From Streptomyces wedmorensis (GTDB taxonomy: Bacteria; Actinomycetota; Actinomycetes; Streptomycetales; Streptomycetaceae), in the NCBI RefSeq assembly GCF_000716445.1, contig NZ_JNWK01000032.1, positions 1-64,000 of the forward strand: a stretch of DNA of 64,000 nucleotides, read 5' to 3'. The notes under the pieces were generated by a model that made no database searches, was not told the DNA's origin, and saw nothing but the letters and a program-made list of their open reading frames with translations. Position 1 is the first letter of the stretch. Every line of letters begins with the position of its first letter. This document shows positions 42,173 through 49,940 of the stretch, in pieces. The position numbers and the translations under genes were made by a program.

Positions 42173-42841
42173 ATGACCATCACCCCCACCGCGCCCGCGC
42201 TCCCCACCACCCCGGCGCCCGTGCCCGCGCCGGCACCCCGCACCGCGGCCGCGGCCGCGTACGTGGCCGGCTTCGGGACCGCGTCCGATGCCGCGCCCGC
42301 GTCCGATGCCGCGCCCGGACTCCTCGCCGCGCTCGCCCCGTTGCTCGCCGCCGAGTCGGACGCCGAGGCGCCGGCCGCCGGAGTCGAGCCGGGGGACCTG
42401 GAGCAGGCCGTCTGGCTGCGGCTCCTGGAGCGGCTCCAGGAGACCGGCACCGCCCCCGAGCGGCCCGCCGAATGGCTCCGCAGGGCCGTCCGCGCGGAGG
42501 CCCGCCGCGCCCGCAGGACCACCGACCGGGAGCGCCCCTACCGGGAGGAGCCCGTACACGAGCCGGGCGGCGCCGAGCCCCACGGATCCCCGGAGCACTC
42601 CCTGATGGCCGCCGAAGGCCGCCGCACCCTCCGGGCCGCCGTCACCCGCACCCCAGGACGCTGCCCCCGGGTGCTCACGGCGATGCTCGACCCGGAGGAC
42701 CACACCTACCGGGAAATCGCAGGAGAGTTGGGTATCTCACAGGGGAGTCTGGGGCCGATGCGTTCCCGTTGCCTGGGATGCCTGCGCAGAATGCTGGCTG
42801 CAGAGGTTCCCGCCCCCGGTCGACGGGGAAGGGTGCGGTAA
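42173..42841 (+). CDS. Small sigma-70/ECF-like RNA polymerase sigma factor
   Basis: A 222-residue protein. The first 70 residues are Pro/Ala-rich and probably disordered. A shortened region-2-like segment (about 73-115) reads PGDLEQAVWLRLLERLQETG and PAEWLRRAVRAEARRARRTT, and region 4 (about 148-208) contains DHTYREIAGELGISQGSLGPMRSRCLGCLRRML, a clear helix-turn-helix for -35 binding. Region 2 is short, so core binding may be atypical. No anti-sigma gene is adjacent. No strong ribosome site precedes the ATG. Confidence 0.82.
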   Translation: MTITPTAPALPTTPAPVPAPAPRTAAAAAYVAGFGTASDAAPASDAAPGLLAALAPLLAAESDAEAPAAGVEPGDLEQAVWLRLLERLQETGTAPERPAEWLRRAVRAEARRARRTTDRERPYREEPVHEPGGAEPHGSPEHSLMAAEGRRTLRAAVTRTPGRCPRVLTAMLDPEDHTYREIAGELGISQGSLGPMRSRCLGCLRRMLAAEVPAPGRRGRVR

Positions 42842-42877
42842 ACCGATGATCGACAGATGAGCGGGAGGCGTGCACAC

Positions 42878-43372
42878 ATGGGCCTGAGTGTGACCATCTC
42901 AGCAGCGGACGAGCAGGACGCGGAGCACATCCTGAAGCTGCAGTACCTCTGCTACCAGAGCGAGGCGGAGCTCTACGGGGACTGGTCCATCGAACCGCTC
43001 ACCCAGTCGCTCGACGCCCTGCGCTCCGAACTCCGGGAGGGACACGGTCTCGTGGCCCGGCTCGGCGACGAGATCGTCGCATCGGTACGGGCCCGCATCG
43101 ACGAGGACGGCACGGTACGGATCGCCAAGCTCATCGTGCACCCCCGCATGCGGCGGCACGGTCTCGGCGGCCGGCTCCTCGACGGCATCGAGCGCCACTT
43201 CGCGTCCGGCGCCGAGCAGCTCCCCGTACCGCCCGCAAAGCGCTTCCAGCTCTTCACCGGCCACCGCAGCGAGGGCAACCTCAGGCTCTACCGCAGCAAG
43301 GGGTACGCGCAGGTCGCCACCCGCGAGCTCGGCCCCAAGCTCACCCTGGTGACCCTGGAGAAGGCCGCCTGA
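42878..43372 (+). CDS. GNAT N-acetyltransferase
   Basis: A 164-residue acetyltransferase. The core includes EHILKLQYLCYQSEAELYGDW at the N-terminus, acetyl-CoA motif A VRIAKLIVHPRMRRHGLGGRLLDGIERHF, and the C-terminal GHRSEGNLRLYRSKGY. Substrate unknown; the strict motif suggests an active enzyme. ATG 42878 follows GGGAGG by 11 bases; an ATG seven codons upstream is an alternative. It lies after the small sigma factor on the same strand, 36 bases away. Confidence 0.88.
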   Translation: MGLSVTISAADEQDAEHILKLQYLCYQSEAELYGDWSIEPLTQSLDALRSELREGHGLVARLGDEIVASVRARIDEDGTVRIAKLIVHPRMRRHGLGGRLLDGIERHFASGAEQLPVPPAKRFQLFTGHRSEGNLRLYRSKGYAQVATRELGPKLTLVTLEKAA

Positions 43373-43373
43373 C

Positions 43374-43808
43374 TCAGGCGTCCGCCGCCGCGCGGGTCCT
43401 GCGCAGCCACCAGATGCCGGTCAGCGGCAGCAGCACCGGGATGAAGAGGTAGCCGTACCCGAAGTCGGACCAGACCGTCGCGTCCGGGAAGGCGGACGGG
43501 TCGACGAGCGTCCAGGTCCCGACGATCACGACGCCCGCGAGCTCGGCGGCGCAGCACACCAGCGCCGCCCTGCGGGCCTTCTCCCCGCCCCGCACCAGCG
43601 TGTACGTGATGAACACGTAGACGACGGCCGCCACGGCCGACAGGCCGTACGCGAGCGGCGCCCGGTCGAACTCGGTGGCGATCTGGTAGATCGAGCGGGA
43701 GACCGCGCCGACCGACATCACGCCGTACAGCCAGACGAGCAGGATGCCCGGGCCCGAGACGAGTCGGTTCCTCGGGCTCCGCGCCGCCTTCTCCTGTGTC
43801 GCGGTCAT
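43374..43808 (-). CDS. Small integral membrane protein, pair member 1
   Basis: A 144-residue membrane protein with four hydrophobic segments: GILLVWLYGVMSVGAVS, LAYGLSAVAAVVYVFITYTLV, AALVCCAAELAGVVIVGTW and YGYLFIPVLLPLTGIWWL. No recognised family motif. It begins 2 bases after the stop of the next membrane gene and ends 1 base from the convergent GNAT gene. The pairing and spacing imply the two membrane proteins form a complex. Function unknown. Confidence 0.82.
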   Translation of the reverse strand: MTATQEKAARSPRNRLVSGPGILLVWLYGVMSVGAVSRSIYQIATEFDRAPLAYGLSAVAAVVYVFITYTLVRGGEKARRAALVCCAAELAGVVIVGTWTLVDPSAFPDATVWSDFGYGYLFIPVLLPLTGIWWLRRTRAAADA

Positions 43809-43810
43809 GG

Positions 43811-44173
43811 TCAGCCCACCGTCCAGATGTCGTAGAGACGCACTTCGAGCACGGCCAGGACGACCGCGCCGGCCGCCACCGTCGCCGAACCCCACCGGCT
43901 GCGCTCCGCGAGGGACATGAACCCGGCGATCGGCACCGCGCACAGCGCGCCGAGGAGATAGGCGACGAAGATGGTCGTCCCCTCCTCGGCCTTCTCGCCG
44001 CGCACCGACTGCACGATGCCGACGACCAGCTGGACCAGGACCAGGAACGTCACCACGGCCATGCCGATGAAGTGCCAGTCCTTGGTCGACTGGTCACGGA
44101 AGGCGGCGAAGCCGCACCAGGCGGCGAGGGCGAGCGCGGCCGCGGAGACCGCGACCGTCAGGGCGTCAAGCAT
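43811..44173 (-). CDS. Small integral membrane protein, pair member 2
   Basis: A 120-residue membrane protein with four hydrophobic segments, including VAVSAAALALAAWCGFAAF, FIGMAVVTFLVLVQLVVGIV, IFVAYLLGALCAVPIAGF and VAAGAVVLAVLEVRLY. It precedes pair member 1 in the operon with 2 bases between stop and start. A -10-like TAATAC (complement of 44184-44189) lies about 10 bases before the ATG, predicting an almost leaderless mRNA. Function unknown. Confidence 0.82.
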   Translation of the reverse strand: MLDALTVAVSAAALALAAWCGFAAFRDQSTKDWHFIGMAVVTFLVLVQLVVGIVQSVRGEKAEEGTTIFVAYLLGALCAVPIAGFMSLAERSRWGSATVAAGAVVLAVLEVRLYDIWTVG

Positions 44174-44439
44174 GCGCCCGAGGGTATTACGGTCCGAATG
44201 GCCCGACGCGCTCGCCCCTCCCCGCCGTACCCGCCCGTGCGTGGCCTTGGCCACAACCGGCGCCCCGGACGCGCCGCGCGCCGCGGTCTCCGGTGCCCGG
44301 CCGCAGGGCCGTCCGCGCAGGCCACGCAAGGAAACCGCGAACGGAAGGCGCCGCCCCGGTGTCCGCATGGCATCTCAACCATGTCCGCTATTCGGACAAG
44401 CCCCTGGTGTTCGCAGCTGCGCATGTTTTACTTGCAGAC

Positions 44440-44526
44440 ATGACCACGACGAGCAGCCGCACCCTTGCGACCGAGGCGACCACGACGCCCGGTGCTCGTT
44501 GTATGTGTCGAATGTGCGCCTTCTGA
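44440..44526 (+). CDS. 28-codon Cys/Met-rich upstream ORF before metNIQ (putative leader peptide)
   Basis: ATG at 44440 opens a 28-residue ORF that ends ARCMCRMCAF before TGA (44524-44526). Three Cys and two Met codons alternate in the last eight codons, with two TGT codons and CGT/CGA arginines that are rare in this GC-rich genome. The rest is Thr/Ala-rich. A -10-like TTTACT (44427-44432) is 7 bases upstream and there is no ribosome site, suggesting a leaderless transcript starting at the ATG. It lies 212 bases before metN. Cys-rich upstream ORFs are known to mediate cysteine-dependent attenuation in mycobacteria; here a Cys/Met sensor of the Met importer is proposed. Confidence 0.62.
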   Translation: MTTTSSRTLATEATTTPGARCMCRMCAF

Positions 44527-44738
44527 GGGCCCCCGCCTGAGTCTCACGCCCCGAAGCGAGACCCGACGGCCGTGCCGATCCTCCCGCCTTCCGGCGGTGG
44601 ACCGTGCCCGCCCCAGCGCACCCCCGCCGCCTCCCGGCCACCCGCCGGGCCGGCCTCCGTGCGCCTGACTGTCCGAACCATGAATGCCCCGTGCCCGGCG
44701 GACCCCGCGCCGCGCACTCGACAGTGACGGAAACCCCT

Positions 44739-45794
44739 GTGATCACCACTTCGGGCCTGACCAAGGTCTACGAGTCGCGCGGCCGACAGGTCACCGCTCT
44801 GGACGGCGTCGACCTCCACGTCCGCGAGGGCGAGGTGTTCGGCGTGATCGGCCAGAGCGGCGCCGGAAAGTCCTCGCTCATCCGCTGCGTCAACCTCCTG
44901 GAGCGCCCCACCTCCGGCACCGTGACCGTCGACGGCCTCGACCTCACCGCGCTCGCCGGCAAGGGCCGCCGCGCGGGCAAGGACCTGCGCCGGGCGCGCA
45001 GCAGCATCGGCATGGTCTTCCAGCACTTCAACCTGCTGTCCTCCCGCACCGTCAAGGACAACATCGAGCTCCCCCTGGAGATCCTCGGCGTCTCAGGCGC
45101 CGAGCGCTCCCGCCGCGCCCTCGAACTCCTCGACCTCGTCGGCCTCGCCGACAAGGCCAAGGCCTACCCGGGCCAGCTCTCCGGCGGCCAGAAGCAGCGC
45201 GTCGGCATCGCCCGCGCCCTCGCCGGCGAACCGAAGGTCCTCCTCTCCGACGAGGCCACCAGCGCCCTCGACCCGGAGACCACCCGCTCCATCCTCCAGC
45301 TCCTGCGCGACCTCAACCGGCAGCTCGGCCTCACCGTCCTGCTCATCACGCACGAGATGGACGTCGTCAAGACGATCTGCGACTCCGCCGCGCTCATGCA
45401 GCACGGCCGCATCGTCGAGTCCGGCACCGTCGGCGAACTGCTCGCCACCCCCGGCTCCCAGCTGGCCGCCGAGCTCTTCCCGGTCGGCGGTGCCGCCACC
45501 GGCCCCGACCGCACCGTCGTCGACGTCACCTTCCACGGCGAGGCCGCGACCCAGCCGGTCATCTCCCAGCTCTCCCGCACGTACAACATCGACATCTCGA
45601 TCCTCGGGGCGGCGATGGACACCGTCGGCGGCAAGCAGATCGGCCGGATGCGGATCGAGCTCCCCGGACGGTACGAGGACAACGTCGTCCCGGTCGGCTT
45701 CCTGCGCGAGCAGGGCCTCCAGGTCGAGCTCGTCGAAGAGGACGCACAGCAGCCGGGCACCGTGCCCGTACTGGTCAAGGAAGGTGCCAAGTGA
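44739..45794 (+). CDS. metN: Methionine ABC importer ATP-binding protein
   Basis: Cytoplasmic ATPase of the D/L-methionine importer. 351 residues. Walker A GQSGAGKSS, Q-loop region GMVFQHFNLL, signature LSGGQKQR and Walker B LLSDEATSALD are in order; a C-terminal NIL (ACT-like) regulatory domain follows (TQPVISQLSRTYNIDISILG), which senses methionine for trans-inhibition. The GTG start 44739 opens directly on the ATPase domain after GGAAA; a GTG at 44724 is the alternative. Its stop overlaps metI by 4 bases. Confidence 0.94.
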   Translation: MITTSGLTKVYESRGRQVTALDGVDLHVREGEVFGVIGQSGAGKSSLIRCVNLLERPTSGTVTVDGLDLTALAGKGRRAGKDLRRARSSIGMVFQHFNLLSSRTVKDNIELPLEILGVSGAERSRRALELLDLVGLADKAKAYPGQLSGGQKQRVGIARALAGEPKVLLSDEATSALDPETTRSILQLLRDLNRQLGLTVLLITHEMDVVKTICDSAALMQHGRIVESGTVGELLATPGSQLAAELFPVGGAATGPDRTVVDVTFHGEAATQPVISQLSRTYNIDISILGAAMDTVGGKQIGRMRIELPGRYEDNVVPVGFLREQGLQVELVEEDAQQPGTVPVLVKEGAK

Positions 45795-46459
45795 CCTGGT
45801 CGGAGATGCAGCCCCTCCTCGAACAGGGCACCGTCGACACGCTCTACATGGTCCTGTGGGCCACCGTCGTCACCGTGCTCGGCGGCCTGCCGCTCGGCAT
45901 CCTCCTCGTCCTCACGGACAAGGGCGGACTGCTGCAGAACCGGCCGGTGAACAAGGTCGTCGGTGCGATCGTGAACATCGGGCGTTCGCTGCCCTTCATC
46001 ATCCTGCTGATCGCCCTGATCCCCTTCACCACCTTCGTCGTCGGCACCTTCATCGGCCCGACCGCGATGATCGTGCCGCTCGCCATCGGCGCCATCCCCT
46101 TCTTCGCCCGCCTCGTCGAGACCTCCATCCGCGAGGTCGACCACGGGCTCGTCGAGGCAGTCCAGGCCATGGGCGGCGGCATCCCCACCATCGTCCGCAA
46201 GGTGCTGCTCCCGCAGGCCCTGCCCTCGCTGATCTCGGGCGTCACCACCACCGTGATCGTCCTCATCGGCTACTCGGCGATGGCCGGCGCCGTCGGCGGC
46301 GAAGGCCTCGGCTCCAAGGCGGTCACCTACGGGTACCAGCGCTTCGACACCACTTTCATGCTGGTCACCGTCGTCGTCCTGGTCCTGATCGTGACCGTCG
46401 TCCAGCTCATCGGCGACGGAGTCGTCCGACTCCTCGCCCGCCGGGGCCGCACCGCGTAA
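45791..46459 (+). CDS. metI: Methionine ABC importer permease
   Basis: A 222-residue inner-membrane permease with about five helices and the EAA loop (EAVQAMGGGIPTIVRKVLLPQALPSLI) that couples to MetN. The GTG start overlaps the metN stop. It is conserved as MetI of the methionine family, with the FARLVETSIREVDHGLVEA segment before the loop. Confidence 0.95.
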   Translation: MTWSEMQPLLEQGTVDTLYMVLWATVVTVLGGLPLGILLVLTDKGGLLQNRPVNKVVGAIVNIGRSLPFIILLIALIPFTTFVVGTFIGPTAMIVPLAIGAIPFFARLVETSIREVDHGLVEAVQAMGGGIPTIVRKVLLPQALPSLISGVTTTVIVLIGYSAMAGAVGGEGLGSKAVTYGYQRFDTTFMLVTVVVLVLIVTVVQLIGDGVVRLLARRGRTA

Positions 46460-46553
46460 CGGCTCCCCGGCCACCCAGACTTCGTCCTTCGAAGAAACAA
46501 GCCCGGACTTGTTGTCCAGGCGTCCACCGCACCACCGGAAAGAGGCACTCTTC

Positions 46554-47408
46554 GTGCGTAAGAACATCAAGCTCACCGCCGGTATCGCCGCCACCGCCGC
46601 CCTCGCCCTCGGCCTCACCGCCTGCGGCACCTCCTCGGACCCGTCCTCCGCCAAGGACTCGGCCGGCGCCGCCGACAAGCCGCTCGTCGTCGCGGCGTCC
46701 CCGACGCCGCACGCCGACATCCTCGACTACGTCAAGGACAACCTGGCCGCGAAGGCCGGCCTGAAGCTGGAGGTGAAGGAGTTCACGGACTACGTCCTGC
46801 CGAACACCGCCACCGAGTCCGGCCAGGTCGACGCCAACTTCTTCCAGCACAAGCCGTACCTCGACGACTTCAACAAGAAGAACAACACCCACATCGTCCC
46901 GGTGGTCAACGTCCACCTGGAGCCGCTGGGCCTCTACTCCAAGAGCCTCAAGTCGGTGAAGGACATCAAGCCCGGCCAGACCATCGCCGTGCCGAACGAC
47001 ACCACCAACGGCGGCCGCGCGCTCCAGCTGCTCGCCGAGAACGGCCTGATCACCGTCAAGCCGGGCGTCGGCACCAACGCCAAGCTCTCCGACATCACCG
47101 ACAAGAAGGGCCTGGAGTTCAAGGAACTGGAGGCCGCCACCGTGCCCCGCGCCCTGAACGACGTGGACGCCGCCGTCATCAACGGCAACTACGCCATCGA
47201 GGCCAAGCTCCAGCCGGCGAAGGACGCCCTCGTCCTGGAGAAGGCCGACGGCAACCCGTACGCCAACTTCCTCGCCGTCAAGGAGGGCAACGAGAAGGAC
47301 GCCCGCGTGCAGAAGCTCGCCGAGCTCCTCAACTCGCCCGAGGTGAAGAAGTACATCGAGGACACCTACAAGGGCTCGGTCATCCCGGCCTTCGGCGCCG
47401 TCAAGTAA
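46554..47408 (+). CDS. metQ: Methionine ABC importer substrate-binding lipoprotein
   Basis: A 284-residue lipoprotein of the NlpA/MetQ family that captures methionine outside the membrane. The signal sequence ends in the lipobox LTAC (Cys 24, start GTG 46554). The mature part has VDANFFQHKPYLDDFNKK, IPVVNVHLEPLGLYS-type and TVPRALNDVDAAVINGNYAIEAKL, conserved in the family. Start GTG follows AAAGAGG. Located 95 bases after metI. Confidence 0.95.
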   Translation: MRKNIKLTAGIAATAALALGLTACGTSSDPSSAKDSAGAADKPLVVAASPTPHADILDYVKDNLAAKAGLKLEVKEFTDYVLPNTATESGQVDANFFQHKPYLDDFNKKNNTHIVPVVNVHLEPLGLYSKSLKSVKDIKPGQTIAVPNDTTNGGRALQLLAENGLITVKPGVGTNAKLSDITDKKGLEFKELEAATVPRALNDVDAAVINGNYAIEAKLQPAKDALVLEKADGNPYANFLAVKEGNEKDARVQKLAELLNSPEVKKYIEDTYKGSVIPAFGAVK

Positions 47409-47474
47409 GGTCCGCGCCCGGGCCCGCCGTCCGAGGGGCCGTCAGGCCCGGTCCCCCGTACAGTCCTTGTGCAG

Positions 47475-47509
47475 AAGGCCCCCGCATCCCGTCCGGTGCG
47501 CGGGGCCTT
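47475..47509 (+). terminator. metNIQ terminator
   Basis: AAGGCCCC (47475-47482) pairs with GGGGCCTT (47502-47509), extended by inner CGC/GCG pairs, 67 bases after the metQ stop. Confidence 0.75.
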
Positions 47510-47616
47510 CGCCATGCCCCCTCCCGACACCCCACCCGGCCATGCGCACCGACGGTCGCATGCTGCATGCTGTGCGTTCACGGTCGATTCGGACGGTCCA
47601 CGGCATGGAGCTGCGC

Positions 47617-48252
47617 ATGACTACCACCTTTCCGGACATCTCCATCAACACGGACCGGTTGGTGCTGCGCGCGCTCGAGGAGGCGGACGCCCCCGCCCTC
47701 GCCGAGATGATGAACGACGAGATGGTCGCCGCCTGGACGGCCGTGCCCCAGCCCTTCACCGAGGCCGCCGCGCGCCACTGGATCGCCGAGTACGCCCCCG
47801 CCGAACGCGCCGCCGGCCGGGGCCTCGACCTCGCCGTCACCGAGTTCCTGACCCAGCGTCTGGTGGGAGTCGTCCAGCTGGGCAGCACGAACTGGCGGGT
47901 CCGCTCCACCGAGATGTCCTACATCATCGGCCCCTGGGCCCGCGGCGAGGGATACGCCTCCGAAGCCGCGCTCGCCACCGCCCAGTGGCTCTTCGGCGAC
48001 CAGGGGTTCGAACGGATCGAGCTGCGCACCGCGGCCGACAACACCGCCTCCCAGCAGGTCGCCCAGAAGATCGGCTGCATCAGCGAGGGCGTCCTGCGCA
48101 ACGCCTGCATAGCCCGCACCCGCACCGAGGACGGCAGCTGGACCGACCTGCGCACCGACTTCATCGTCTGGGGCCTCCTCCCCGAGGACCTCGACGGCGT
48201 CGCCGACCAGATGGCCGAGGCCGGGTACTCCTCGTACACCGACTGGAACTGA
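47617..48252 (+). CDS. GNAT N-acetyltransferase (RimJ/RimL type)
   Basis: A 211-residue acetyltransferase. The fold starts INTDRLVLRALEEADAPALAEMMN; acetyl-CoA motif A is MSYIIGPWARGEGYASEAALATAQWLF, then IELRTAADNTASQQVAQKIGCISEGVLR, typical of the group acetylating protein N-termini or small-molecule amines. ATG 47617 follows GGAG six bases upstream; ATG 47605 is an alternative. No co-transcribed partner: cobL follows after 72 bases with its own TACGCT box. Confidence 0.9.
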   Translation: MTTTFPDISINTDRLVLRALEEADAPALAEMMNDEMVAAWTAVPQPFTEAAARHWIAEYAPAERAAGRGLDLAVTEFLTQRLVGVVQLGSTNWRVRSTEMSYIIGPWARGEGYASEAALATAQWLFGDQGFERIELRTAADNTASQQVAQKIGCISEGVLRNACIARTRTEDGSWTDLRTDFIVWGLLPEDLDGVADQMAEAGYSSYTDWN

Positions 48253-48324
48253 GCCCCCGGGGCGATCCCGGGGTACGCTCGGCACGCCCCCGACCTGCGA
48301 CGACACCACAGGAGAGCGACGACG

Positions 48325-49605
48325 ATGGCGGACCGCGTCACGGTGATCGGCTGGGACGGGTCGCCCCTCACCGCGGCGGCCCGGTCCGCTCTCTCCGCCG
48401 CCACCCTCGTGGCCGGCGCCGCCCACCACCTGGCGCTGCCCGAGGTCCCGCCCGACGCCGAACGCATCCGCCTCGGCAGCGTCGACCTCGCCGCCCGCCG
48501 CATCGCGGGACACCGCGGCACCGCCGTCGTCCTCGCCGACGGCGACCCCGGCTTCTTCGGCGTGGTCCGCACCCTGCGCGCCCCCGAGTACGGCCTGGAG
48601 ATCGAGGTCGTCCCCGCCGTCTCCGCCGTCGCCGCCGCCTTCGCGCGGGCCGGCATGCCCTGGGAGGACGCCCGCGTCGTCGTCGCCCACCAGCGCACCC
48701 TGCGGCGCGCCGTGAACGTCTGCCGCGCCCACCCCAAGGTCGCCGTCCTCACCTCGCCCGGCGCGGGACCGGCCGAACTCGCCCTCCTCCTCGACGGCGT
48801 CCACCGCACCTTCGTCGTCTGCGAGGAGCTCGGCACCGACCGCGAACAGGTTTCCGTCCTCACCTCCGACAAGGCCGCCGACCACGTGTGGCGCGACCCC
48901 AACGTCGTCCTCGTCATCGGCGGCGGCACCGGCGCCGTCCCTCCCGGCGGCGCCTGGCTGACGGGCCAGGACCCGGCCGCCCGGCCCGTACGAGGCTGGG
49001 GGCTGCCCATCGAGGAGTACGCCCCCCAGGGGTACGGGCCCGCGAGCCCCGCGGCCGGCCCGGCCCCCGACGCCGCCGCACCCGGCGGGGCGCGCACCAC
49101 GGCGGGCGAGGACCCCGCCCTGCGCGCCGCGCAACTGGCCCGGCTCGGCCCCCGCGTCGGCGACCTCGTCTGGGACATCGGCTGCGCGGGCGGCGCCTTC
49201 GCCGTCGAGGCGGCCCGCTTCGGCGCCGCCGTCATCGCCGTGGACACCGACCCGGACGCCTGCGCCCGCACCGAGGCGGCCGCCCGCCGCCACGGCGTCC
49301 TCCTCCAGGCCGTCCGCGGCCGTGCCCCGCACGTCCTCGAGAGCCTGCCCGAACCCGATGTCGTACGGGTCGCCGGAGGCGGTGTCCCCGTCGTCACGGC
49401 CTGCGCCGACCGGCGCCCGGAACGGATCGTCGCCCACGCCTCCACCCGCGACGAGGCCGAGGCCGTCGGCGCCGCCCTCGCCGACGGCGGCTACGCCGTC
49501 GAGAGCCTCCTCCTCCAGACCGTCGGCCTCGACCCCTCCGACTGGTCGGAACGCGAGCGTTCGGTCGTGTTCCTCCTGTCCGGCCGCAGACCCGGCTCGC
49601 CCTAG
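48325..49605 (+). CDS. cobL: Precorrin-6Y C5,15-methyltransferase (decarboxylating)
   Basis: Cobalamin biosynthesis enzyme that methylates C5 and C15 of the corrin ring and decarboxylates the acetate chain, using SAM. 426 residues. The N-terminal CbiE domain (about 1-215) has VTVIGWDGSPL and VLADGDPGFFGV; a Pro/Ala-rich linker (about 235-262) joins the C-terminal CbiT domain with the SAM motif VWDIGCAGGAFAVEAAR. It precedes the bluB-cobT gene, so both serve B12 synthesis. A TACGCT box (48274-48279) is a candidate -10. Confidence 0.95.
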   Translation: MADRVTVIGWDGSPLTAAARSALSAATLVAGAAHHLALPEVPPDAERIRLGSVDLAARRIAGHRGTAVVLADGDPGFFGVVRTLRAPEYGLEIEVVPAVSAVAAAFARAGMPWEDARVVVAHQRTLRRAVNVCRAHPKVAVLTSPGAGPAELALLLDGVHRTFVVCEELGTDREQVSVLTSDKAADHVWRDPNVVLVIGGGTGAVPPGGAWLTGQDPAARPVRGWGLPIEEYAPQGYGPASPAAGPAPDAAAPGGARTTAGEDPALRAAQLARLGPRVGDLVWDIGCAGGAFAVEAARFGAAVIAVDTDPDACARTEAAARRHGVLLQAVRGRAPHVLESLPEPDVVRVAGGGVPVVTACADRRPERIVAHASTRDEAEAVGAALADGGYAVESLLLQTVGLDPSDWSERERSVVFLLSGRRPGSP

Positions 49606-49936
49606 CCACGTCGGGCGATCCCACCCGTGACCCGGCCGCCCGCCCGGGGCAGGGTAGGCTGGCCGATTGTTGTACCGCGCCTGGACGTTCGACACTCTGT
49701 GCGTCAATGTCCTGAATTGGTGGCTGCTTTGTGCCACTGATGTGCTGCGGGGCAAGGGGGGACCGCGCGACGTGGCGCAGTCCACAGCGCACCGTGGCGG
49801 ATCTTCCTGCCACGATGGCAGAGGACCGCGACAATGAGTGGGTGTCCGCGTGTCCTTCGTGCCGCGCGGCGCGCGCGCTCGTTGTTCTCGACGGGCGCAG
49901 GTCTGAAGGAGCACAACCGATGGGCGAGGGGTACGC
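49606..49936. other. 331-bp region before bluB-cobT
   Basis: The sequence is less GC-rich than the flanks between about 49670 and 49760. It contains the inverted repeat CTGCCA-CGA-TGGCAG (49807-49821) and a possible small ORF overlapping cobT. I see no clear cobalamin riboswitch: the conserved B12-box and peripheral elements are not present. Confidence 0.5.
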
Positions 49937-49940
49937 ATGA
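49815..49940 (+). CDS. Possible small ORF overlapping bluB-cobT start
   Basis: A 41-codon ORF from ATG 49815 ending at TGA 49938-49940, overlapping the cobT ATG as ATGA. It encodes AEDRDNEWVSACPSCRAARA with one CxxC, then a short tail. The overlap is the arrangement used for translational coupling, but there is no clear ribosome site and no recognised homologue. A longer ATG at 49731 is in frame. The inverted repeat 49807-49821 overlaps its start. It could be a real small protein or a by-product of a GC-rich leader. Confidence 0.3.
   Translation: MAEDRDNEWVSACPSCRAARALVVLDGRRSEGAQPMGEGYA

Noticed and set aside
44370..44440. SAM riboswitch before metNIQ
   Set aside because: The conserved S-box segments are not visible; the leader ORF is the better explanation.
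49720..49800. Cobalamin riboswitch before bluB-cobT suggested by a GCCACTG match
   Set aside because: Other conserved parts of the riboswitch (core and B12-box segments) are absent or out of order.
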